This document shows positions 8,801-13,097 of a stretch of 13,097 bases of DNA, in pieces; the first letter of the stretch is position 1, and each line of letters begins with the position of its first letter. Made by a program: the position numbers and the translations under genes. Location: assembly GCA_031268125.1 (NCBI GenBank), contig JAIRXT010000073.1, forward strand, positions 1-13,097. The letters run 5' to 3'. The DNA comes from Treponema sp. (GTDB lineage: Bacteria > Spirochaetota > Spirochaetia > Treponematales > Breznakiellaceae). Below the pieces are notes generated by a model. The model did no database searches. It saw nothing but the letters and a program-made list of their open reading frames with translations, and was not told the origin of the DNA.

Positions 8801-10380
8801 GTTTCCAGATGCCGGGGGGAATAATCGAAGGTCCCGTCCGCCTGGATCACGGACGCGGAATCCCCCCCGCGCCGGACTCCGGCATTAAAGTTCAAACCCC
8901 CGGGTTCCCGGCGCAGGTCCAGTTCCAGGTTGTGAAAGACCATATCCCCGATATCAAGGGTTTCCCCGTAGACGCCGATATCGTCCCCCCGGCTCTGCAC
9001 CGTCAGCAGGGTACTGATACCGCCTTCCCCGGTCAGGCTGAAGTCCCGGATGCTCAGAACACCCCGGGGTCTAAGGGCGCTTAGTTCCAGCCCCCCCCGG
9101 AAGCCGATGATTCCCCCCGGATTATCCTGCCGGGCCCCCCTGGCAAGGATCAGTTCAACCTGGTCGAAGCGGACATAGTCCTTGTCCCCCTCCAGCTTTA
9201 CCCTAAAGCCGGACCCCCCCAGAGGCAGGCTTGGAGGAATAAGGCCCGAAAGATCCGTCCGGTACGTGAGGCTCCCCCCGGAAAAGTTGATGCGGGCCTC
9301 GCCGCTGCTCCGTATGGCTAAAAAAGGACGGTAGCCCTGCCAGGAATCCAGAAACCGCAGATAATCCCCGGGGCTATAATCCCGGCACACAAGCCCCGCG
9401 GAAAGTTCCCCCGTATCAAGGCCGTAATCCAGGGTAAAAACAACCGGCGCTTTGGGGATCTCGCCGGGGGGCACGCTGCTCAGACTGAAGACCCGGTCCC
9501 GCAGTTCCATGTCGACGGCGATGGCGCCGGTACGGAAATGATCCTCCGCCACAAAGGGGACGGAAAGGAATGCCTTGCCTTCGGTAAAGCCCGTATCACA
9601 GGAAAGGCGGAAGCGGGCGCCGGTGGAAAGATTCAGGGGCGGCAGATCGGAGGGGCTGAAAAAGGCCGGCAGGGAGGAAAACAGCTCTTTGAGAAATCCG
9701 CCGTTCAAACTGCCCGGACCGGCAAGGCTGAAATTCGCATTCAAGGCGCCCTGCACATCGATCAATTCACCCCGGACTTCGGCGTCCAGGTCTACCCGGT
9801 CCAGACTTCCCAGATCTGCCAGCGTAAAACCGCCGTCCCGGATTCGGAGGCTGAGGACCCCGGGCGCAGGCTTGCCGGCGGCCGGTAAACCGGGCTTAAT
9901 GCGGGACAACAGTTCCACCAGATCCCGGTCCCGGTCATAATCAAAGTACACCCGGGGCCGGTCAAGCCGCAGGGCCCGGATCTGCGGGAAACTCTCTTTT
10001 CCCCGCAGCAGGTCCCACAGGGACCAGGAAACCTGGAGGCGTTCAACGGCAACAACAGGTTCCGGCCCCTCCCCCCGGATCGCCAGGGAACGGACTTCGA
10101 TCCCCCCCAGGAATGAAGGTCTCAGGAATTCATACTCAATCCGCCGGCCGATAAGCGCTTCGCCGCTGCGTAAAAGCCGGCCCCACAGACTGTCCATCCG
10201 CTGCCGCAGAACCAGAGAAGCGGGGCGGACAATAAAAAAGGCCCCGGCAATCAGGGCGGCGAATATAAGAAAATGCAGTAAAAGACGGAGTTTTCCCCCT
10301 TTTGGGTTTTGAGGTTTCCCGGATTTTGGGGGAAATGCGATAAGATTACCCTTGTCTACTTCGATCCGTTCGGACGACAA
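5806..10380 (-). CDS. tamB: TamB-family translocation and assembly module protein (AsmA-like, DUF490)
   Basis: The 1524-residue product has the TamB layout: one N-terminal membrane anchor (about 31-51), then a very long run of beta-strand repeats without cysteine-rich or catalytic motifs, then the conserved C-terminal TamB/DUF490 domain (roughly the last 350 residues; segments DPWITVRAEV and ALSQMEIMSLMGQS are typical). It ends in the aromatic SISWNFMF. TamB proteins are anchored in the inner membrane and span the periplasm as a hydrophobic groove; they are linked to outer-membrane protein assembly and, as AsmA-like bridges, to phospholipid transport. In spirochaetes lacking TamA, TamB is thought to pair with BamA, which is encoded next. 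The start is TTG (10378-10380), with GAGG nine nt upstream; an in-frame TGA two codons before it rules out an earlier start. A G9 run (6510-6518) and a G8 run (9091-9098) lie in the coding strand. It is the first gene of the minus-strand operon. Confidence 0.93.
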   Translation of the reverse strand: MSSERIEVDKGNLIAFPPKSGKPQNPKGGKLRLLLHFLIFAALIAGAFFIVRPASLVLRQRMDSLWGRLLRSGEALIGRRIEYEFLRPSFLGGIEVRSLAIRGEGPEPVVAVERLQVSWSLWDLLRGKESFPQIRALRLDRPRVYFDYDRDRDLVELLSRIKPGLPAAGKPAPGVLSLRIRDGGFTLADLGSLDRVDLDAEVRGELIDVQGALNANFSLAGPGSLNGGFLKELFSSLPAFFSPSDLPPLNLSTGARFRLSCDTGFTEGKAFLSVPFVAEDHFRTGAIAVDMELRDRVFSLSSVPPGEIPKAPVVFTLDYGLDTGELSAGLVCRDYSPGDYLRFLDSWQGYRPFLAIRSSGEARINFSGGSLTYRTDLSGLIPPSLPLGGSGFRVKLEGDKDYVRFDQVELILARGARQDNPGGIIGFRGGLELSALRPRGVLSIRDFSLTGEGGISTLLTVQSRGDDIGVYGETLDIGDMVFHNLELDLRREPGGLNFNAGVRRGGDSASVIQADGTFDYSPRHLETRLTLDSFSAGDFLGILSPLIPGNEIRGRFPAPLADLGEGLLRHSQITTEIFATTDFEQLLYNAPRLVISYSGGRDVIALFSVSGTNRRFMVDGGQILWDGGSGQITGQSDFSNPDNVSFFLNAGYRDMNYFLEGNILDRNSLELWGSYGLNASMVSTGDGAYSGRARGESVPVPLGEQVARLGFDVSARYLSPKAWSVELINLEMADIPDLTPKNTGDLGLLRVAGDANQDQILLREIYYNNSLGVLRGEGSFSFTGDSGGARRGNLYAFDEDSGEYYNLDIALYPGDKNQFRPAFLPPGINLPSFGELGLRVSGMGMRPDRFFAKIPNTRLDGDLNLVWKSLEDFNARLDVYSLNTGSGGQAVNASGRVFADGREFRFEDLYVKLGGLEALAPRLRVNLAESLVEGGGRIWGKISERDIGLDFSLASRFASIASWQGYKTALEDFRGNIRLNNIALDGQNMERLFDFTFSREGEGITFFGGPQNMIFFNINNGGNFTASFSDPFPLRGTFEGTLRSFSIDAKGEGIVLDLAALWKFLPVRKDFNISSGRAVASLQVRGPLGDPEFYGSARGEDLRMQVPLFLPDDIVPPRMTLVFDGNEMRFTDVFAPCGRGEGVVSGRFWLEKWIPATFSLDITSGRERPLPFRFDIEGILARGTVSGALNINLMDLVLNVSGDLVAQETEISLDAAEIAAARNRDAYQDRAVPVITDITITAGRKVEFLWPTREFPIIQAYADLGAKTRIYTNSLDRSFSFTGDVKLRGGEIFYFERSFYIRSGVLTFREDQNQFDPWITVRAEVRDRSSSGPVTISLVVDNAPLQSFVPRFESSPALSQMEIMSLMGQSLVGTTGNDGSVPFLASSADLLAQSQVMRRIQGALRDFLRLDMFSIRTQFLQRAAFSIMGLQEQPVDRIGWVGNYFDNTSVFVGKYIGSDMFAQLMVSLRYDEKKRTFGGYTFEPDFGIELRSPMGNIQWNLVPSHPENWYIDDVSFSISWNFMF

Positions 10381-10440
10381 TGTTCACAACCTCAAACAAG
10401 AACTTTACCGGCCGCCGTATTCCTGAACTTCTTTGAGCCG

Positions 10441-10467
10441 GTTTCAAAATCCGGCCGGTTTTGAGAC
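10441..10467 (-). repeat. Hairpin in the predicted tamB leader
   Basis: GTTTCAAAA (10441-10449) pairs with TTTTGAGAC (10459-10467) with one mismatch, around the self-complementary loop TCCGGCCGG. It lies about 60-85 nt upstream of the tamB start, inside the leader if transcription begins at the extended -10 at 10479-10487. There is no long U-tract on the minus strand, so it is not an obvious terminator. Its role is unknown. Confidence 0.4.
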
Positions 10468-10478
10468 AGCCTCTTTTA

Positions 10479-10527
10479 ATTCTAACATAGAAGCGCCGGC
10501 AGTGTATCACGGTTACAGGGCCAGCAA
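10479..10527 (-). promoter_or_regulatory. Candidate promoters for the tamB-bamA-skp-mutS operon
   Basis: Two minus-strand sites are possible. One is an extended -10, TGTTAGAAT, at 10479-10487 (5 of 6 to TATAAT, plus TG) without a good -35. The other is TGATACACT at 10501-10509 (extended -10), with TTGCTG at 10522-10527 as -35 and a short 15-nt spacer. Either gives a leader of roughly 90-115 nt before the tamB TTG. This is pattern matching only. Confidence 0.33.
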
Positions 10528-10606
10528 CAGCAATTCCGAATTCAAAATTCCAAATCCGAAAAGAGATGTAAAAAATCACCGGGGGTCCTGGCGGCTGGAA
10601 AAATCC

Positions 10607-10629
10607 GGGGGCCCCTCCCCCTTGTTTTT
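10607..10629 (+). terminator. Weak Rho-independent terminator-like structure
   Basis: GGGGG (10607-10611) and CCCCC (10617-10621) form a five-pair G-C stem around CCCCT, followed by TTGTTTTT. The layout resembles an intrinsic terminator on the plus strand, upstream of tmk. In such GC-rich DNA the stem could be coincidental, and the gene it would terminate is not apparent. Confidence 0.2.
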
Positions 10630-10734
10630 CCCCTTTTCGCTTTCGCGAAACTGGACCCCTTGTTACTTGTTTTGCCTCTCTTTTCGCCATTATCCCCATC
10701 GTGAATTACTTTAAGCCAACGGGTTTCCAAGGTA

Positions 10735-10803
10735 AAAAATGGTCAAATGGCTGCAGATACGGTTTTATATTACATAACGAGCCCATACCATTTAGCCATT
10801 TTT
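10735..10803. repeat. Imperfect 16-bp inverted repeat upstream of tmk
   Basis: AAAAATGGTCAAATGG (10735-10750) is matched by the reverse complement of 10788-10803, AAAAATGGCTAAATGG: 14 of 16 positions agree. The arms are separated by 37 bp. The repeat lies in AT-rich DNA upstream of the predicted tmk promoter, so it could be a regulator-binding site or the trace of a small mobile element. Confidence 0.5.
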
Positions 10804-10846
10804 GGGTTGGACAAGGGGGCTTTTTCGCTAAAAGTAAAATTGCTGG

Positions 10847-10875
10847 TTACAAGGCAGCCCGCGTTATAGTATACT
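10847..10875 (+). promoter_or_regulatory. Candidate tmk promoter
   Basis: TATACT (10870-10875) matches TATAAT at five of six positions and has TTACAA (10847-10852) 17 nt upstream as a weak -35. An overlapping alternative is TATAGT (10865-10870) with TTGCTG (10840-10845) at 19 nt. Either would give a leader of about 40-50 nt before the tmk ATG. Confidence 0.4.
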
Positions 10876-10922
10876 TGAGGGCCGGGATACACGCCGTGCC
10901 GGGCCCAAACACCGGAGGAATC

Positions 10923-11594
10923 ATGGACATATTACAAAATTTTGCAATCCTTGAGGGGCCGGACGGGAGCGGGACCAGCACCCAGATGGAACTGCTTAAA
11001 CAGCGTTTCGCGGCTGCGGCCCCCGGCCGTCCGGTCCTCCACACTACCGCGGAGCCCACCGGGGGGGAACTGGGGCAATGTATCCGCCGGGCCCTCAAGG
11101 GGGAACTCCCCCTGCGGCCGGAAACCCTGGCCCGCCTTTTTGCCGCGGACCGGGGGGAACACCTTTACGGCAAGGGGGGAATCGTGGAACGGGCGAACCG
11201 GGGGGAACTGGTGGTCTGCGACCGCTATGTCCCCTCGTCCCTGGTGTACCAGGGCCTTGAATGCGGGGAAGAACTCCCCCGGAGCCTCAACAGCCCCTTC
11301 CCCGCCCCCCGGCTCATCATCTTTTTCGATTTAGACCCTCGTATCGCCGCGGAGCGCATCAAGGACCGGGGGGAGCGGGAAATTTACGAATACCTGGAGT
11401 TCCAGATCAAAGTCCGGGACCGTTACCTGTCGCTGCTTCCCGTCTTCCGGGCCCAGGGTTCCGCCATAGTCTGCCTTGACGCCTCCCGGAGGCCGGAGGA
11501 AGTAGCTGCGGAACTCTGGGCCGCCCTGAAAACCCTGCCGGCCCTGGGGGGACAGCTTATGAGAAGCACCGGTACAACAGGAAGGGGCAGTTAA
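10923..11594 (+). CDS. tmk: Thymidylate kinase (dTMP kinase)
   Basis: Tmk phosphorylates dTMP to dTDP with ATP, an essential step of dTTP synthesis in the cytosol. The 223-residue protein has the family's motifs: the P-loop region ILEGPDGSGTSTQ (about 9-21), AEPTGGELG (43-51) where many bacteria have REPGG, the dTMP-binding VVCDRYVPSSLVYQG (97-111), and an Arg-rich LID (DRGERE, 148-153) followed by YLEFQIKVRDRY. The start is the ATG with GGAGG about 5 nt upstream; the frame is open further upstream, but that part lacks Tmk similarity. Two oddities stand out. The Walker A lysine is replaced by Thr18 (codon ACC). The C-terminal tail (about 209-223, Gly/Ser/Thr-rich) ends exactly where an IS3 remnant begins, so the native end may have been altered by insertion. 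It stands alone, divergent from tamB and convergent with the IS remnant. Confidence 0.94.
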   Translation: MDILQNFAILEGPDGSGTSTQMELLKQRFAAAAPGRPVLHTTAEPTGGELGQCIRRALKGELPLRPETLARLFAADRGEHLYGKGGIVERANRGELVVCDRYVPSSLVYQGLECGEELPRSLNSPFPAPRLIIFFDLDPRIAAERIKDRGEREIYEYLEFQIKVRDRYLSLLPVFRAQGSAIVCLDASRRPEEVAAELWAALKTLPALGGQLMRSTGTTGRGS

Positions 11595-11596
11595 AC

Positions 11597-11669
11597 CGGG
11601 AGACGCTGTATTGGTCATCTCCCTGACGGTGTATCGTCCCCGGTTCTTACTCATGAACTGGTACACCAT
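11597..11669 (-). pseudogene. IS3-family orfB fragment (transposase N-terminus only)
   Basis: The frame opens with ATG at 11667-11669, overlapping the orfA stop, and reads MVYQFMSKNRGRYTVREM, the usual start of this orfB group. After that the frame slips: a segment reading YSVSR in a neighbouring frame matches the expected FGVSR. Similarity then ends at the tmk stop. The integrase core with the DDE residues is absent. Confidence 0.65.
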
Positions 11670-11991
11670 CACCGGGGTTCTATCTGTGCGAAGATGGCCG
11701 CCGCTTTTTTTAGTATCTCGGGTGAAGCGCAGCTTCACACCGCCTCCCTCAGCGTCCTGTTCTCTTTCCGCAGCCGGGACAGTTCCTCGGCCTTCCGTGT
11801 CCGGGGAACGGGGGTAATCCCGTGTCTGCCGACTCCCGGGCCTGCTGTATCCACCGGTACACCTGGTTCTCGTTGATACCCAGGTCCTGCGCAGTGCGGC
11901 TTACCGGCTTCTCATGTTTCCCGGCCAGGGCTGCTGCCTCGGCTTTGAACTCCTTGGTGTATACCCGCCGTTCTTTGTCTTGTTTTCCCAT
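11669..11991 (-). pseudogene. IS3-family orfA (HTH transposase subunit), frameshifted
   Basis: The product begins MGKQDKERRVYTKEFKAEA and contains the HTH_21/transposase_8 helix-turn-helix (SRTAQDLGINENQVYRWIQQ, about 36-55). That identifies it as the orfA DNA-binding subunit of an IS3-group element. The ATG at 11989-11991 has GGAGG eight nt upstream; an earlier ATG at 12007-12009 lacks such a site. After GHGRP (around 11790) the reading frame shifts, and the expected leucine-zipper-like part (EELSRLRKENRTLREA) continues in the next frame. This fits loss of about 7 nt between two GAGG repeats. Further on, a 17-bp palindrome brings an in-frame TGA (11735-11737), after which EILKKAAAIFAQIEPR completes the C-terminus. 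The gene therefore has at least two independent lesions. Confidence 0.75.
11722..11738. repeat. 17-bp palindrome inserted in IS3 orfA
   Basis: GTGAAGC, GCA, GCTTCAC form a perfect 7-bp stem with a three-base loop. It sits between the LREA and EILKK segments, which are nearly adjacent in related orfA proteins, so it appears to be an insertion of about 18-21 nt. It adds an in-frame stop codon to orfA. Confidence 0.6.
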
Positions 11992-12055
11992 CTCTTTCTC
12001 CTCCTGCATTATATTTCCCGCTTATTTTTCTATCGTCCAGATGGGGTAAGGTCCA

Positions 12056-12262
12056 GAAATAGGGAAGTAATGAAACATAACGCACGACGCATAACAAGAC
12101 TGTATATGCTCCGGGCCTTCGGCCCTCCGGGGTTCCGGTTCGCTAGGTCATTCCGCTGCGCTCCATTCCCACGCAAACCATCACCCACATTTTGCCAGCC
12201 ATGGTCTTTGCTGCGCAAAGCCCATGGCTGGCAAAACGTCGTAAACAGCCGGGACGTTATGC
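12056..12262. other. Non-coding structured segment between two IS elements
   Basis: No supportable gene lies here; a 62-codon minus-strand frame is an artefact of structured DNA without a ribosome-binding site. The segment contains nested inverted repeats: CGCATAAC (12088-12095) against GTTATGCG (12256-12263), inner CTGT/ACAG pairs next to them, a GGGCC-TTC-GGCCC hairpin (12113-12125) and the long hairpin at 12190-12236. Near its left end ATAAC occurs twice in a row. Confidence 0.6.
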
Positions 12263-12263
12263 G
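12088..12263. repeat. Candidate attC-like recombination site (enclosing inverted repeat)
   Basis: CGCATAAC and GTTATGCG are perfect complements about 160 bp apart. Their cores GCATAAC and GTTATGC resemble integron R-prime-prime and R-prime boxes (RYYYAAC / GTTRRRY) apart from one position. Inside them, CTGT (12101-12104) pairs with ACAG (12245-12248) at short offsets, similar to attC L boxes. The interior is hairpin-rich, as in long attC sites. No integrase gene or cassette is visible, so this is a structural resemblance only. Confidence 0.3.
12190..12236. repeat. 47-nt near-perfect hairpin
   Basis: Two 22-nt arms (12190-12211 and 12215-12236) are complementary at 21 of 22 positions around a TGC loop (12212-12214). 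The outer part is TTTTGCCAGCCATGG and the inner part is CTTTGC/GCAAAG. This is far beyond chance in 13 kb. As RNA it would resemble a strong bidirectional stem, but no flanking U-tract longer than the TTTT/AAAA within the arms is present. Confidence 0.9.
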
Positions 12264-12272
12264 AAATTGGGC

Positions 12273-12301
12273 TTGACAATAGTTGCAAAATAGTGTAGAC
12301 T
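12273..12301 (+). promoter_or_regulatory. Promoter for the IS5-family transposase
   Basis: A perfect -35 TTGACA (12273-12278) is followed after 17 nt by TAGACT (12296-12301, 4 of 6 to TATAAT). The transposase ATG lies 34 nt further on. This is the best sigma70-like match in the window. Confidence 0.55.
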
Positions 12302-12335
12302 TGTTTAATAACCACCTAGATGCTATGATGCCGGC

Positions 12336-13097
12336 ATGGGACGGGGAAAAAAGGCGGCGGATGCCGAAGCGGTTCTTTTTAAGCGGCTGTACGGGGTGAA
12401 ACCTGATACTTTTAAAAAAATGCTGTCTATCTTACAAAGGGAATACGGCGTTTTGCACCGGAAAGGCGGCAAACCATCGAAACTGACGGCCGAGGACAAG
12501 CGGTATAGTGCCCTGACATACCTGCGGGAATACCGGACCATGGACCGCATCGCGGCGGAATACGGCGTCTGCAAGGGCACGGTCTGCCTGTCCATCCAAT
12601 GGGTGGAAGACACCCTGATTAAGGACGGCACCTTTGCCCTTCCCGAAAAGAAAGTACTGAAAAGAATAGCACCGTCAATCCAGTACATCGTGGTGGATGT
12701 CACGGAAAGTCCCATAAATCGTCCGAAAGAAGGCCAAAAGGAGTATTATTCGGGAAAGAAGCGCCATACGCTGAAGACTCAGGTCATAATAGAGCGGGGC
12801 AGTTTGGAAATCATTGACGTGCAGGAAGCCAAAGGCAGCGAACATGATTTCAAGGTATATAAAGATACGATAGGAAAAGGCATCAGCAATTCGATACCGC
12901 TTGACGCGGATCTTGGATACCTTGGGATACAAGCATATCATGCGAACAGTTTCATACCGGTAAAGTCAAGTAAGAACCATCAACTGAGCGGGGAGGAAAA
13001 AGCATATAACAGGGAGGTTTCGGGGAGGCGTGTGGTCATTGAACATATGAATGCGAAGATAAAAACCTTTAGATGTATGTCATATCCCTATCGGGGG
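12336..13097 (+). CDS. IS5-family DDE transposase (partial, C-terminus off right edge)
   Basis: The 254 residues in the window make up nearly a whole transposase of the type with an N-terminal helix-turn-helix (HTH_Tnp_4-like, about 45-90, including MDRIAAEYGVCKGTVCLSI) and a DDE_Tnp_4 catalytic core. Candidate catalytic residues are D121 (YIVVDVTE), D192 in the DADLGYLG segment and E236 (RRVVIEHMNAKIK). Only some 10-25 residues should be missing. The ATG at 12336 is the only start after an in-frame TAA at 12309-12311. There is no clear Shine-Dalgarno, so translation may be weak, as is common for transposases. The reading frame shows no damage, so the element may be active if its right end is intact. 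Subgroup within IS5 is not assigned. Confidence 0.88.
   Translation, partial: MGRGKKAADAEAVLFKRLYGVKPDTFKKMLSILQREYGVLHRKGGKPSKLTAEDKRYSALTYLREYRTMDRIAAEYGVCKGTVCLSIQWVEDTLIKDGTFALPEKKVLKRIAPSIQYIVVDVTESPINRPKEGQKEYYSGKKRHTLKTQVIIERGSLEIIDVQEAKGSEHDFKVYKDTIGKGISNSIPLDADLGYLGIQAYHANSFIPVKSSKNHQLSGEEKAYNREVSGRRVVIEHMNAKIKTFRCMSYPYRG

Larger units (their letters stand above)
10381..10922. other. Divergent intergenic region between tamB and tmk
   Basis: These 542 bp contain no convincing gene. Short open frames exist on both strands but lack ribosome-binding sites and recognisable domains. The stretch holds candidate promoters for tamB (minus) and tmk (plus), an imperfect 16-bp inverted repeat, an AT-rich repetitive tract (10532-10558), a hairpin at 10441-10467 and a weak terminator-like structure. 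It is more AT-rich than the flanking genes, especially at 10690-10880. Confidence 0.7.
11595..12055 (-). mobile_element. Decayed, truncated IS3-family insertion sequence
   Basis: On the minus strand this stretch reads in IS order. It opens with an IS3-like end (TGGACCTTACCCC from 12055, followed by TCTGGACGATAG). Then come orfA (frameshifted, with an internal stop), an A7G slippery run at the orfA end, and an orfB beginning at an overlapping TGATG (11667-11671). orfB similarity is lost after about 25 residues, at the border with the tmk stop codon. Most of orfB and the other terminal repeat are missing, so the element is inactive in cis. The exact outer boundary is inferred from resemblance to IS3 ends, not from a target-site duplication. 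Confidence 0.75.
12264..13097 (+). mobile_element. IS5-family insertion sequence (partial, right end outside window)
   Basis: The transposase gene and its promoter indicate an IS5-type element entering from the right edge. Its left end should lie between the attC-like box (ending near 12263) and the promoter at 12273, but the terminal repeat cannot be fixed without the right end. Codon use is visibly more A/T-rich (GGA, ATA, CAT) than in the neighbouring chromosomal genes, consistent with a recent arrival. Confidence 0.5.

Noticed and set aside
10346..10699. 117-codon minus-strand frame overlapping the tamB start
   Set aside because: It overlaps tamB in another frame, has low-complexity basic composition and spans repeats and candidate promoters, with no family resemblance.
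10701..10922. N-terminal extension of tmk
   Set aside because: The extra 74 residues are unlike Tmk and include the predicted promoter. The ATG at 10923 has a good GGAGG and begins just before the P-loop strand.
11331..11738. 135-codon minus-strand frame across the orfB remnant and tmk
   Set aside because: Only the part at about 11597-11669 is real orfB. The rest is antisense to tmk and the upstream part is orfA in a wrong frame.
12030..12218. 62-codon minus-strand frame between the IS elements
   Set aside because: It reads through the hairpins and the IS3 terminal region, without a ribosome-binding site. The open frame is a by-product of structured DNA.
12056..12262. CRISPR array
   Set aside because: The repeats are inverted and nested, not regularly spaced direct repeats, and no cas gene is present.

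Overview
The window fits a spirochaete of the Treponema group, probably a GC-rich environmental or insect-gut relative rather than T. pallidum itself. The argument is gene order: tamB, bamA, skp/ompH and mutS run together on the minus strand, the order I recall for T. pallidum TP0325-TP0328. This is inferred from protein content and order; no search was run. Coding regions use GGG and CCC codons heavily, which leaves long open frames on the antisense strand of tamB, bamA and mutS. I regard those as shadows.

Positions 1-10380 (minus strand) hold an outer-membrane biogenesis operon followed by mismatch repair. In transcription order it is tamB (5806-10380, TTG start), bamA (3230-5734), an OmpH/Skp-like periplasmic chaperone (2691-3218) and mutS (from about 2633 or 2660, running off the left edge with roughly the last 15-25 residues missing). 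Spacing is tight: the skp Shine-Dalgarno overlaps the bamA stop codon. TamB, BamA and Skp form a coherent envelope-assembly set, with Skp carrying outer-membrane proteins, BamA inserting them and TamB spanning the periplasm. MutS is co-transcribed by position only.

Positions 10381-10922 form a non-coding divergent region between tamB and tmk. It carries candidate promoters in both directions, an imperfect 16-bp inverted repeat, a short AT-rich repeat tract and a possible terminator-like hairpin. Positions 10923-11594 (plus strand) encode thymidylate kinase, whose P-loop has Thr where Lys is normal.

Positions 11595-13097 are an accessory region. A decayed IS3-family element on the minus strand starts immediately after the tmk stop codon. 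Next comes a stretch of about 200 bp with a near-perfect 47-nt hairpin, enclosed by complementary 8-mers (CGCATAAC/GTTATGCG) in an arrangement that resembles an integron attC site. Last is an IS5-family transposase gene with its own good promoter, cut by the right edge. The most unusual material is at 11700-12265; the rest is a well-conserved housekeeping locus with a few sequence oddities (possible ACG start for mutS, G9 tract in tamB, altered Tmk P-loop).
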